DNA from: Mycobacterium marinum
Lineage (GTDB): Bacteria > Actinomycetota > Actinomycetes > Mycobacteriales > Mycobacteriaceae
NCBI RefSeq assembly: GCF_003391395.1
Contig: NZ_CP024190.1
Coordinates: forward strand, 2,976,001-3,040,000
Direction: 5' to 3'
DNA: 64,000 nt
The notes under the pieces were generated by a model. It did not search any database and was not told where the DNA came from. It saw only the letters and a list, made by a program, of their open reading frames with translations. A program made the position numbers and the translations under genes. Positions 35,659 through 45,116 of this stretch are shown here, piece after piece. Each line of letters opens with the position of its first letter. Within the stretch, counting starts at the first letter, position 1.

Positions 35659-38292
35659 ATGACCCAAACAGCCGCCCCGCCGGTGCTGACCGTGCGGTAC
35701 AACGGAGCTGAGCGCACCTTCGCCGCAGGCCACGACGTAGTCATTGGCCGTGATTTGCGGGCAGACGTCCGCGTCGCGGACCCGCTGATCTCACGGGTGC
35801 ATCTGCTGCTGCGCTTCGATCAAGGCCGATGGATCGCCATTGACAATGGCAGTCTCAATGGGCTCTACATCAACAACCGGCGAGTACCGGTTGTCGACAT
35901 CCAAGATGGCCAGCGGGTCAACATCGGCAACCCGGATGGTCCGGCGCTGGACTTCGGAGTCGGCCGCCGTCAGCAAGGTTCGGTCGGGCGCCCACCGCCA
36001 ACCGCGGTCATGCAGGTGCCCCCGCCCATGCCCAGCGGGGCATGGCCCAGCCAGGCGCCCCCGCAAACCGGCTCGCACCGGCCCGTTCCGCCGCAGCCGG
36101 CCCCGCCGACCACGCGGATGCCGGCTCAACCTCCCAGCGGACCGCAGCACGTGCAGCCGTCGGCCCAGCAACCGCAATACCCCAGCGGCCCGCAGACGTC
36201 GCGGTCGCAAACCGGCGCTCAGCCGGCCCCGCAGATATACCGGCCGCCGGGGGCCAGCCCGGCGCCCCCGGCCCCCCTCGTGGTCGGGCGCGCGCCCGGC
36301 GAAACCGGCAACATAGCCACCTCGATGATGAAGATTCTGCGTCCGGGCAGGGCGGCGGGCGAATTGCCGCCGGGAGCGGTGACGATCGGCCGCGCCGACG
36401 ACAACGACATCGTCATTCCCGAGGTGCTGGCGTCGCGTCACCACGCCACCCTGATCCCGACACCGCAGGGCACCGAGATCCGGGACAACCGCAGCATCAA
36501 CGGCACATTCGTTAACGGTGCCAGGGTCGAGGCGGCACTGCTGCATGACGGCGACGTCGTCACGATCGGCAACATCGACCTCATTTTCGCCAATGGTGCG
36601 CTGGCCCGCCGCGAAGAGAGCCTGCTCGAGACGCGCACCGGGGGCCTTGACGTGCACGGGGTGACGTGGACGATCGAGGGCAACAAGACGCTGCTGGACA
36701 ACATCTCGTTGGCGGCACGCCCGGGGATGCTCACCGCGGTCATCGGCCCGTCCGGTGCCGGCAAATCAACTTTCGCCAGGCTGGTCGCCGGGTACACGCA
36801 CCCGACCAACGGCACGGTGACTTTTGAAGGCCACAACATTCATGCCGAATACGCCTCCCTGCGCAGCAGGATCGGCATGGTGCCGCAAGACGACGTGGTC
36901 CACGGTCAACTGACGGTCCGGCAGGCGTTGATGTATGCGGCCGAACTGCGGCTGCCGCCGGACACCACCAAGGAGGACCGCGAACAGGTGGTCGCCCGGG
37001 TCCTCGAAGAGCTGGAGATGTCCAAGCACCTCGAGACGCGGGTCGACAAACTGTCGGGAGGTCAGCGCAAACGTGCATCGGTGGCCCTCGAACTGCTGAC
37101 GGGACCGTCGCTGCTGATCCTGGATGAGCCCACATCCGGTCTGGATCCGGCGTTGGACCGGCAGGTCATGACCATGCTGCGGCAATTGGCCGACGCCGGT
37201 CGTGTGGTGCTGGTTGTCACTCACTCACTGACCTACCTCGATGTCTGCGATCAGGTTCTGTTGCTGGCACCGGGCGGCAAGACGGCGTTCTGCGGGCCGC
37301 CCAGCCAGATCGGTCCGGCCATGGGGACGACCAACTGGGCCGACATCTTCAGCACGGTCGCCGACGACCCGGAGGGGGCACAGGCGCGCTACTTGGCGCA
37401 GACGGGGCCACCCCCGCCAGCGCCGCCGGTGGAGCGCCCTGGGGAGCTGGGCGGCGACCCGTCGCACACCAGCTTGTTCCGCCAGTTCTCCACCATCGCC
37501 AGACGCCAGATGCGGCTGATCATCTCGGACCGAGGCTATTTCATCTTCCTGGCGATATTGCCGTTCATCATGGGCTCGCTGTCGATGTCGGTACCCGGGG
37601 ACGTCGGCTTCGGCATGCCCAATCCGATGGGGAACGCACCCAACGAGCCGGGTCAGATTCTGGTGTTGCTCAATGTCGGTGCGGTCTTCATGGGGACCGC
37701 GCTGACAATCCGAGATCTCATCGGCGAGCGGGCCATCTTCCGGCGCGAACAGGCGGTCGGCCTGTCCACCACCGCGTACCTGCTGGCGAAGATCTGCGTC
37801 TACACGGTGTTTGCGGTCGTTCAATCGGCGATTGTCACCATCATCGTGCTGATCGGCAAGGGCGGTCCCACCCAGGGCGCCGTGGCGCTGGGCAAACCTG
37901 GGCTCGAACTGTTCGCCGACGTCGCCGCCACCTGCGTCGCTTCAGCGATGCTCGGACTGGCGCTATCGGCGGTGGCCAAGTCGAACGAACAGATCATGCC
38001 GCTGCTGGTGGTCGCGGTGATGTCGCAGTTGGTGTTCTCCGGCGGCATGATTCCCGTCACCGACCGCCTGGGGTTGGACCAGATGTCCTGGGCCACACCG
38101 GCACGATGGGGATTTGCCACCTCGGCCTCGACCGTCGACCTGATCAAACTCGTGCCCGGTCCGCTGACTCCGAAGGATTCGCACTGGCATCACACGGCTG
38201 GTGCCTGGTGGTTTGACATGGCCATGCTCGCGTTCATCAGCTTGTGCTACGTCAGCTTCGTGCGGTGGAAGATTCGCCTCAAGGGCGGGTGA
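35659..38292 (+). CDS. FHA-FHA-ABC transporter, Rv1747-like PknF substrate
   Basis: 877 aa from the ATG at 35659 (Rv1747 is 865 aa). FHA1 at about 28-95 has GRDLRADVRV and SRVH; a Pro/Gln-rich linker (about 105-210) follows; FHA2 at about 235-300 has GRADDNDI and SRHH. The ABC ATPase has Walker A GPSGAGKST (about 364), signature LSGGQRKRA (about 464) and Walker B LLILDEPTSGLD (about 485). Six or so membrane helices occupy about 625-877. By family this exports cell-envelope lipid/glycolipid (a LOS/PIM-type role has been proposed), with the FHA domains reading PknF phosphorylation. In M. tuberculosis PknF and this gene are adjacent. Confidence 0.93.
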   Translation: MTQTAAPPVLTVRYNGAERTFAAGHDVVIGRDLRADVRVADPLISRVHLLLRFDQGRWIAIDNGSLNGLYINNRRVPVVDIQDGQRVNIGNPDGPALDFGVGRRQQGSVGRPPPTAVMQVPPPMPSGAWPSQAPPQTGSHRPVPPQPAPPTTRMPAQPPSGPQHVQPSAQQPQYPSGPQTSRSQTGAQPAPQIYRPPGASPAPPAPLVVGRAPGETGNIATSMMKILRPGRAAGELPPGAVTIGRADDNDIVIPEVLASRHHATLIPTPQGTEIRDNRSINGTFVNGARVEAALLHDGDVVTIGNIDLIFANGALARREESLLETRTGGLDVHGVTWTIEGNKTLLDNISLAARPGMLTAVIGPSGAGKSTFARLVAGYTHPTNGTVTFEGHNIHAEYASLRSRIGMVPQDDVVHGQLTVRQALMYAAELRLPPDTTKEDREQVVARVLEELEMSKHLETRVDKLSGGQRKRASVALELLTGPSLLILDEPTSGLDPALDRQVMTMLRQLADAGRVVLVVTHSLTYLDVCDQVLLLAPGGKTAFCGPPSQIGPAMGTTNWADIFSTVADDPEGAQARYLAQTGPPPPAPPVERPGELGGDPSHTSLFRQFSTIARRQMRLIISDRGYFIFLAILPFIMGSLSMSVPGDVGFGMPNPMGNAPNEPGQILVLLNVGAVFMGTALTIRDLIGERAIFRREQAVGLSTTAYLLAKICVYTVFAVVQSAIVTIIVLIGKGGPTQGAVALGKPGLELFADVAATCVASAMLGLALSAVAKSNEQIMPLLVVAVMSQLVFSGGMIPVTDRLGLDQMSWATPARWGFATSASTVDLIKLVPGPLTPKDSHWHHTAGAWWFDMAMLAFISLCYVSFVRWKIRLKGG

Positions 38293-38325
38293 TCGGCCGC
38301 GGGGTCGGGTTCCTGGCGAACCGGC

Positions 38326-38826
38326 CTAGCGTGGATCCAGTGGTTGGTGGCGCTTGCGCAAGGCCGTGTAATGCAAGACCAGCGCGGTGACCACGCCATA
38401 TCCGAGGTGCGGGACCAGATCACTGATCCAGCCGACGAGGCCCCAGGTCCTGGGGTCGGTCACCCCGAGCAGGGTCATCGGTCCGTTGGTACCCACCAGG
38501 GCGAGGGCCGTTGCGACCAGCATGGCCACCAGCAACCGCGGCCGCCAACCCAGGCCGTAGGCAAGCCCAAGAACCAGGCCCATCCCAATCCCGGCCGCGT
38601 AGCCGGTCAGCGCGCCGAGACCGGCGACGCGGTTGGCCAGCACGTCCCCGGTACCCGGAACCGTCAGGTGCAGCAATCGCGCCATGGCATTGACGGTGTC
38701 TTCCGGGGTCGTACTGGTGGAGCGGCCCCGCACCGCGATGTCCAGGTAGGCGATCACATTGAGCGCGGTGGTGCCGGCGGCGCCGGCGATCGCTCCGCTG
38801 GCCAGTCCCGCCCCCAACTGGCCCAT
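38326..38826 (-). CDS. Small integral membrane protein, Rv1749c-like
   Basis: 166 aa from the ATG at 38824-38826. Four or five hydrophobic segments with Gly/Ala-rich packing (LASGAIAGAAGTTALN, then AGIGMGLVLGLAYGLGW), no catalytic motifs. Its position after the Rv1747-type transporter and its size match my memory of Rv1749c, but this is not verified. The frame is open to 38925 with an alternative GTG start. Function unknown. Confidence 0.65.
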   Translation of the reverse strand: MGQLGAGLASGAIAGAAGTTALNVIAYLDIAVRGRSTSTTPEDTVNAMARLLHLTVPGTGDVLANRVAGLGALTGYAAGIGMGLVLGLAYGLGWRPRLLVAMLVATALALVGTNGPMTLLGVTDPRTWGLVGWISDLVPHLGYGVVTALVLHYTALRKRHQPLDPR

Positions 38827-38912
38827 CGATATGGATCGCACTGCCGCTGCCTCCTGCGTTGCCGGACCGGATGATTCCCGTGCCCAGGCTATTGAACGCG
38901 AGGCTGGGGGGA

Positions 38913-39854
38913 CTACCTGGCCCATCCGCCGTCGCCGGGGACCGCCCAGGCCGTCGGCGGCACCGGGGCCGGCTGTTTGGGCCGGAAGAACAGCGAACCC
39001 GCAACCATGCGGTTGCGCAGCGCGGCTGCGCGCCAGGTGTTCACCGGATGCGAGGACACCATGTTGGCCAGCCAGACGAAGAACCCGGTCTCGGACCCGG
39101 CCCGGTCGGCCATGCCGTCGAAATCCACCGACCGGAGCAGATACTTTCCGGCACTGAGCACACCGATGGCCTTGCGGGCACCTGCGGGACGGAACGCGTA
39201 GCCGTAGTTGTCGGCGGTGTACTCCATCGACCGCGACAGGGTCGGCCCCAACAGCGGAACGCGCATCGCAAGTTGCATCAGCTGGCGCCAGTACGAGGCA
39301 TGCCCGGCCGCGATATGGCCGACCTCATGGCCGATGATGAAGGCGAGCGCCTCGGGGTCGCGGGCTTGACCGCCGATTTCGAACAGGTCGCTGTACACCA
39401 CGACGTAGCGGCGAAAGCCGTGCCCGCTGGAGAAGGCGTTGATCAGCCCGTTGCCCAGCACCACGTAGGCGTCGGGAACCTCGCTGAGCCCGAACCGGCG
39501 GGCCGCCTCGACGACGAGCCAGTAGCCTTCGGCGAACTGGGTCGGTGACATCTTGACACCGTTGGCGCGCTGCTTGCCGTAGGTCAGCCCGCGCAGCGCG
39601 AACAGCACGATCGGCGTGGCCACGATGGAAATCCAGAGCAGGCTGGACTTGCCCGACAGCACCACGGCGGCCGCGACCAGGTAGAGCAGCACGCTGGACA
39701 CGATGACCAGCACCAGCAGCCCGATTTCCCACGGGTGGCGTCTGGGGTGCTCCAGGTACCCGGTGGGACCCGGGGGCGATCCCGATGGGGTGCCGTAGAA
39801 CGAGGCGGGCAAGTGCGGGTAGGGGTGGCCTGGCGGCGATTCCACAATGGCCAT
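38913..39854 (-). CDS. M48 family metallopeptidase
   Basis: 313 aa. Two membrane segments lie at about 43-90, then a peptidase domain with the zinc motif HEVGH (IIGHEVGHIAAGH) and a downstream MEYTADNYG, where Glu is the third ligand type. The N-terminus is Pro/Gly-rich and cytoplasmic. Members such as HtpX clear misfolded membrane proteins, and this one is of similar layout but not clearly HtpX. It lies in a small minus-strand group with the membrane protein downstream. Confidence 0.85.
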   Translation of the reverse strand: MAIVESPPGHPYPHLPASFYGTPSGSPPGPTGYLEHPRRHPWEIGLLVLVIVSSVLLYLVAAAVVLSGKSSLLWISIVATPIVLFALRGLTYGKQRANGVKMSPTQFAEGYWLVVEAARRFGLSEVPDAYVVLGNGLINAFSSGHGFRRYVVVYSDLFEIGGQARDPEALAFIIGHEVGHIAAGHASYWRQLMQLAMRVPLLGPTLSRSMEYTADNYGYAFRPAGARKAIGVLSAGKYLLRSVDFDGMADRAGSETGFFVWLANMVSSHPVNTWRAAALRNRMVAGSLFFRPKQPAPVPPTAWAVPGDGGWAR

Positions 39855-39998
39855 GGGTGGTCTCGGGCTCCTCGCTGTGGTCGATCGGTTCTGGTCGACT
39901 GCACCTTGCCGCTCGGTCCTTGGAGGATTCTTGGTAACTCCTTGGTGACACGAAACCGCAGATCAGCCACCGGGCGACCGCCGCGGTGAGGTCAGGAT

Positions 39999-40541
39999 TC
40001 AGCTCTGGGATCTCGAGCGGTGCAGCGTGAAGCCAATCTGCGGTATGACCAGGACCCCGGGTACCAGCGTCCAGGCGAATGAACGGCCATCGAGCTGGAA
40101 GCCGTTCTTCTGATAGAACCGTCGCGCTCGATAGTTCTTCTCGGCACACCACAAGACCGCGTCATGTGACGGCGCCGAGTTGAGCGCATTGGCAAGCAGC
40201 AGGCCGCCGATGCCCCGGCGATCATTGCCGGCGGCGACGTAGAGCGAGTCGATCTCCAGCTGATCCGGATTGTCGGGCTCCGGCCCGAAAATGCTCATCC
40301 CGACGATCTGGCCGCCCGACTCGGCTAGCCACATGGACCAGCCGGCTCTGGCGAGCCTGCGCGGGTACTCCTCGTCGATCCACTCCTGCCAATCGAACAG
40401 ATCGAGGGTCTCGGGCGTCATGATGCCGCGGTAGGAAAGCCGCCAGCTCGGGTAGTGCATCTGCGCGACGTTGTGGTAGTCCGCCGGCTCAGCTTGCCGG
40501 ATCGAGATACCGTCGGGCATCTCCGTCACGCTTGCTCCCAT
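39999..40541 (-). CDS. GNAT family N-acetyltransferase
   Basis: 180 aa from the ATG at 40539-40541 (a nearer ATG at 40518-40520 is possible). GNAT fold: N-terminal IRQAEPADYHNVAQM, core DSLYVAAGNDRRGIGGLL containing the acetyl-CoA loop (R-x-x-G-I-G), and YQKNGF near the C-terminus. It transfers acetyl from acetyl-CoA; the acceptor is unknown. The frame is open to 40652 with a weak start, so the chosen start is conservative. It is divergent from the AMP-ligase cluster. Confidence 0.82.
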   Translation of the reverse strand: MGASVTEMPDGISIRQAEPADYHNVAQMHYPSWRLSYRGIMTPETLDLFDWQEWIDEEYPRRLARAGWSMWLAESGGQIVGMSIFGPEPDNPDQLEIDSLYVAAGNDRRGIGGLLLANALNSAPSHDAVLWCAEKNYRARRFYQKNGFQLDGRSFAWTLVPGVLVIPQIGFTLHRSRSQS

Positions 40542-40739
40542 GGTTTGTCTGAGCCACGGACAATACTGCCCGCTACCGTCTTCGACCCGACTTTCGCGCG
40601 CAGTTGCACGATTACGGGTTTGGGGGAGAGTAGCGCAGCATCCGAGGGACACCTGGCGAACGGGGTATCTCGGTTGTCTCCTGGGTGCGGGGCCGACACC
40701 AACCGTCGCGGGTCGGTGTGGAGCGGCACGTTATTTTCC

Positions 40740-40745
40740 TATCAT
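40740..40745 (+). promoter_or_regulatory. Candidate -10 TATCAT for the ligase/aldolase/amidohydrolase operon
   Basis: TATCAT ends 6 nt before the ATG at 40752, a leaderless-type arrangement. It is in a locally A/T-rich segment between two divergent genes. Confidence 0.45.
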
Positions 40746-40751
40746 TTGGTT

Positions 40752-42398
40752 ATGGCTGTCGGTCGGCGCGATGTGGCGGGATCTCCGGCATTCAGCACCC
40801 AGGAGGCGATCCGCTACCACGCCGCAGGCTGGTGGTCCGACTCGACGCTATCGGACGCGGTAAGACGAAACGCCGAATGCTCGCCGCATCATGCCGCCTA
40901 TATCGACTACCCGGCGTCACTGCTAACGTGGAGTGAATTCGACTGTGCGGCAACCAGTCTAGCCGAACAGCTGGCCGGAACTGGCGTGCTGCCCGGCGAC
41001 CGGGTGGCGGTATGGCACGGCGACTGCGCCGCGCTACATGCGTTGTTCATCGCCATCGAGCGCTGTGGCGCCGTGGTGGTGGGCATCGGTGCACGCGCCG
41101 GTGTCCGGGAAGCCACCCAGATATTGCGCGCCGCGCAGGTCAAGCTCCTGGTCAGCGACGCCCCGCGCAGCGCCGCCGCGACCGAGGTGAGCGCACAGCT
41201 TCCGGTGCCCTCGGGTGTCTTAGTGCGCGAGGGTAAAACGCTGCGCTTCGACGGTAAGCCGGTGCCGGTGGCGCCCGAAAATGGGCTCGAAAGCGAGCTC
41301 GGAAACGAGCGACGCCTCGGTCCCGATGATGTGTTCCTGATCAACTCCACCTCGGGCACCACGGGGGCACCCAAATGTGTGGTGCATACCCAGAACCGTT
41401 GGCACTACTTTCATCAGCACGCGGTCGCCAATGGCATGTTGACGCCGCAGGACGTAGTCCTGCCGGTGATTCCCATGCCCTTCGGATTCGGCATCTGGAC
41501 CAGCCACACCACACCCATTTACCTGGGGGCCAGCGCGGTGATTCTGGATCGGTTCACGACGCTGGCCGCATGTGAGGCAATCGCTCGGCACCGGGTCACG
41601 GTGTTGTGCTGTGTCAGTACCCAATTGACGATGCTCATGGCCGACCACTGGTGCCGGGCCTATGATCTGAGCTCGCTGCGGGTCGTCTTCGCCGGCGGCG
41701 AGGCGTTGCCGTACCGGCGCGCCACTGAGTTCGAGGATCTCACCGGCGCAACCATTCTGCAGTTCTATGGCTCCAACGAGACCGGATTGCTCAGTGCGAC
41801 CACCTTGCGCGACTCGCGGGAGCGTCGCCTCAGGACGGGTGGGCGGGTTGTTCCGGAAATGTCGGTGCGGCTTTTCGACGGGGACCGTGACGTCACCGCG
41901 TCGGGCCGGGGCCAGCCCGCGTGCCGCGGCCCGGCGACCAGCCTCGGCTATCTGGGCGGAACCGATCACGAGAAGTTGTTCACCCGGGACGGGTGGATGC
42001 GCATGGGTGATATCTGCGAGATCGATCCGGACGGCTATCTGACCGTCACCGGCCGGACCTCGGACTTCATCTTGCGCGGCGGAAAGAACATCAGCGCCGG
42101 TCAGGTCGAGGATGCGGCGCTGACCCACCCGGCCGTCGCGATCGCTGCGGCGGTGTCGATGCCCGATCCGGTTTTCGGGGAGAAGGTCTGCCTCTACGTC
42201 GAGCTCGCCGACTCGCAGCGCCTCGATCGAACCGAACTCGTCGAGCACCTCTTGGCGCTGGGGTATTCCAAAGAACTACTGCCCGAACGACTCGTCGTGG
42301 TCGACGAACTGCCTCGATCCTCCGGCGGCAAGATTGCCAAAGGGCAGCTTCGAGACGATATTCGAGCCAGGATGGAGGCCGAGCATGAACGCTCCTGA
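40752..42398 (+). CDS. AMP-dependent acid-CoA ligase (benzoate-CoA-ligase-like)
   Basis: 548 aa from the ATG at 40752; the frame is open to 40455 but the extension overlaps the GNAT gene on the opposite strand. ANL motifs: NSTSGTTGAPKCVVHT (P-loop), FYGSNETG (A5), RMGDICEIDPDGYLTVTGR, RGGKNISAGQVE and SSGGKIAKG with the catalytic Lys. In place of typical long-chain FadDs it resembles aryl/cyclic acid ligases. It starts an operon with an aldolase-type gene (14 bp overlap) and an amidohydrolase gene, suggesting activation of a small aromatic or hydroxy acid. Confidence 0.85.
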   Translation: MAVGRRDVAGSPAFSTQEAIRYHAAGWWSDSTLSDAVRRNAECSPHHAAYIDYPASLLTWSEFDCAATSLAEQLAGTGVLPGDRVAVWHGDCAALHALFIAIERCGAVVVGIGARAGVREATQILRAAQVKLLVSDAPRSAAATEVSAQLPVPSGVLVREGKTLRFDGKPVPVAPENGLESELGNERRLGPDDVFLINSTSGTTGAPKCVVHTQNRWHYFHQHAVANGMLTPQDVVLPVIPMPFGFGIWTSHTTPIYLGASAVILDRFTTLAACEAIARHRVTVLCCVSTQLTMLMADHWCRAYDLSSLRVVFAGGEALPYRRATEFEDLTGATILQFYGSNETGLLSATTLRDSRERRLRTGGRVVPEMSVRLFDGDRDVTASGRGQPACRGPATSLGYLGGTDHEKLFTRDGWMRMGDICEIDPDGYLTVTGRTSDFILRGGKNISAGQVEDAALTHPAVAIAAAVSMPDPVFGEKVCLYVELADSQRLDRTELVEHLLALGYSKELLPERLVVVDELPRSSGGKIAKGQLRDDIRARMEAEHERS

Positions 42399-43158
42399 CG
42401 CACGCCAAGGTGGCCTGCAGGTATGGGCGCCATCGGTGATTCCTCCGATCGGTGTGGAGCTATCCGATGCGCAGGCGCTCGCCGTTGCCTTCCGCCACCT
42501 CGCGGGCATCGGGTTCGCAGAGAACATGGCCGGTCACATCACCTGGCAGCCCGACGGCCAAACCGACATGCTGGTCAATCCATGGGGGCTGTGGTGGCAG
42601 GAACTCACCGCCTCGGATATCTGCACGGTGGACGCCGACGCGCGGGTGGTCAAGGGCCGGTGGGACGTCACTCCCGCGATCCATATCCACACTCAGTTGC
42701 ACCGAGTTCGCGACGATGCTCGCGTGGTCATCCACAACCACCCGTACTACGTGTGTGTCCTGGCGGCCCTGGGCCGGCTGCCGGACCTGGTGCACCAGAC
42801 CGGATCGCTCTTCCTCGACGACATGTGCCTGGTCGAAAGCTATGACGGCGAAATCGACAGCGCCGCGCGTGCGGCCGACCTCGCGGCACATATCGGAAGC
42901 GCAAACCTGACGATTCTGGCCAACCACGGCGTCATCGCCACCGGCCGCAATCTCGCCCAAGCCGTCTATCGCGCGGCGTCGATCGAACGAGTATGCAAGC
43001 TGGCCTACGACGTGATGCTCACCGGTGCAGAACCCACGCAGATGAAATGGTCCGATATGGCCGGCATGCGGTCATCGCTGATCGAACGTGCTGCCGACGT
43101 CTATTGGGCGGGGGCGGCACGGATGACCATCAAGGCCGACCCGGACGTACTGAGCTGA
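42385..43158 (+). CDS. Class II aldolase/adducin family protein
   Basis: 257 aa from the ATG at 42385 (MNAPDARQGG), overlapping the ligase stop by 14 bp. Class II aldolase fold: zinc His residues in VVIHNHPYY and ILANHGVI, and the AIHIHTQLHR segment before them. Catalyses retro-aldol cleavage or decarboxylation of hydroxy acids. Its operon partners (CoA ligase, metal-dependent hydrolase/decarboxylase) suggest an aromatic or side-chain catabolic pathway. The substrate is not predictable from sequence. Confidence 0.85.
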   Translation: MNAPDARQGGLQVWAPSVIPPIGVELSDAQALAVAFRHLAGIGFAENMAGHITWQPDGQTDMLVNPWGLWWQELTASDICTVDADARVVKGRWDVTPAIHIHTQLHRVRDDARVVIHNHPYYVCVLAALGRLPDLVHQTGSLFLDDMCLVESYDGEIDSAARAADLAAHIGSANLTILANHGVIATGRNLAQAVYRAASIERVCKLAYDVMLTGAEPTQMKWSDMAGMRSSLIERAADVYWAGAARMTIKADPDVLS

Positions 43159-43205
43159 GCTCCGATGACCGCGAATCACCCAGCACTGCAGAGAGATTGC
43201 CGACG

Positions 43206-44474
43206 ATGAAATCGATCGACGAACTGGCCAGCGACCTCAGCTTCACCACGGCGAAGACCGGCGCAGACCGCAGCGTCACTTTCTTGCCGGATCCGCCCAG
43301 GGCGCGGCGCCGCTACACGGTGATTTCGGTGGACGATCACATCGTCGAACCGCCCGACACCTTCACCGGACGTCTGTCGCAGAGGTTCGCCGACCGCGCA
43401 CCACGAGTCGTCGAGACCGATGACGGCGGACAGGTGTGGGTCTACGACGGACAGGTACTGCCCAACGTCGGGTTCAACGCGGTGGTAGGGCGACCCGTCT
43501 CAGAATACGGCTTCGAGCCGGTGCGCTTTGACGAAATGCGAAGGGGCGCGTGGGATATTCATGAGCGCATCAAGGACATGGATCTCAATGGTGTCTACGC
43601 ATCGCTGAACTTCCCGTCGTTTCTGCCGGGGTTTGCCGGCCAGCGGCTGCAGCAGGTGACCAAGGATCCCGAGCTCGCCTGGGCCGCGGTGCGGGCCTGG
43701 AATGACTGGCACCTGGAAGCTTGGGCTGGACCATATCCGGAGCGGATCATTCCCTGCCAGCTGCCCTGGCTGCTGGATCCCAGCGCGGGCGCGCAGCTGA
43801 TCCATGAGAACGCCGAGCGCGGATTTCGCGCCGTCAGCTTCAGCGAGAACCCCGCGATGCTCGGACTGCCGAGCATTCACTCGGGCCACTGGGACCCGAT
43901 GATGGCGGCGTGCGCCGAGACCGGCACGGTGGTGAACCTACATATCGGATCGTCGGGTTCGTCCCCGTCGACCACCGATGACGCACCTGCGGATGTCCCG
44001 GGCGTGCTGTTCTTCGCCTACGCCATCTCCGCGGCCGTGGACTGGCTGTATTCCGGCCTGCCCAGCAGATTTCCGGATCTCAAGATCTGCCTGTCCGAGG
44101 GGGGAATCGGTTGGGTTGCCGGACTGCTCGATCGTCTCGACCACATGCGCAGCTATCACGAGATGTATGGCACTTAGCGGGCCATGGGCGAAAGTTTGAC
44201 GCCGGCAGAGGTTTTCACGCGAAACTTCTGGTTCTGCGCGGTGGAGGACAAGTCCTCGTTCGTGCAGCATCATCGAATCGGTACGGAAAACATCATGGTG
44301 GAATCCGACTATCCGCACTGCGATTCGACCTGGCCGCACACCCAGCAGACCATGCATGAACAACTCGACGGACTGCCCGCGGACGTGATTCGCAAGATCA
44401 CTTGGGAGAATGCGGCGCGGCTCTACCAGCACCCGGTACCGGTCGCCATCGCGCAGAATCCAGAGGCATTCTGA
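43206..44474 (+). pseudogene. Amidohydrolase (ACMSD-like) interrupted by an in-frame amber codon
   Basis: The ATG at 43206 opens an amidohydrolase of the 6-methylsalicylate/ACMSD-type: metal motif SVDDHIVEPPDTF near the N-terminus, later NLHIGSSGSS. An in-frame TAG at 44175-44177 ends it at 323 aa in SYHEMYGT. The same frame then continues without interruption, RAMGESLTPAEVF to a TGA at 44474, and includes the catalytic-type Asp motif ESDYPHCDSTWP. Homologues read MYGTWRAMG at this position, so TGG to TAG by one base is likely. The truncated product lacks the C-terminal catalytic segment and should be inactive unless the amber is suppressed. 47 bp follow the aldolase stop. Confidence 0.85.
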
Positions 44475-44532
44475 GGATTGTCACGGCCGATCCGGGCCGG
44501 CCGAGAACGACGCAGAGCCGCCGCGCACCGCC

Positions 44533-44949
44533 CTAGTCCGAGTCCAAAACGGCATCGGAGCAGTAGACGCCGAGCAGGTCACGAGCCGAGACGATCCCCG
44601 CCGGTATGCCATCGTGTTCCACCAGAACGTGGCGAATGTAGTGTTCCATCATCTGGTTCGCTACCTGATCGACGGTGGCGTCGGAGTCGCACCACACCAG
44701 TTTGGTGCTGGCAACGTCGAGGGCGGGCACCGTATTCGGATCCTTGCCGGTCGCTACTACGCGAACCACATCGCGTTCGCTCACCAGGGCGGCAGGCCGG
44801 TCGTCGTCCCCGATCACGATCGCTCCGACGTTGTCGGCGATCATCGCGTTGGCGACGTCGGCGACCGTGGCGTCAGCGACAACTCGCGCGACGGGGTCGC
44901 CGGTAACGGTGGAGATCGACAGCGATCCGGCACTAGGAAGGGTAGTCAC
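44533..44949 (-). CDS. Tandem CBS domain protein
   Basis: 138 aa from the GTG at 44947-44949 (the frame opens 12 codons earlier). Two CBS modules: residues about 15-65 (ATVADVANAMIADNVGAIVI) and 80-130 (DATVDQVANQMMEHYIRHVL), with the GIVSARDLL and ALVSERDVV ends. Such stand-alone CBS pairs bind adenosyl nucleotides and regulate an unknown partner. It is convergent with the amidohydrolase gene, monocistronic and divergent from the hydrolase at 45117. Confidence 0.88.
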   Translation of the reverse strand: MTTLPSAGSLSISTVTGDPVARVVADATVADVANAMIADNVGAIVIGDDDRPAALVSERDVVRVVATGKDPNTVPALDVASTKLVWCDSDATVDQVANQMMEHYIRHVLVEHDGIPAGIVSARDLLGVYCSDAVLDSD

Positions 44950-45116
44950 CCACCTATGCTCACCTAGCCTCGTGTGCACACTCAAGTGACTTGAGTCATT
45001 AATTCAGATGGCCTTGGGTAGCGGGCATGTCCGCCGACGGCCGCTAGGGTCGCCCGGGCCGCCGCCGGTACCGGTGTAGGCCCATGCGGACACCTCGATG
45101 TGCGATCGTATGGTGC

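Noticed and set aside
40455..40751. 99-codon N-terminal extension of the AMP ligase
   Set aside because: Overlaps the GNAT gene start on the other strand, and a -10-like TATCAT lies 6 nt before the ATG at 40752.
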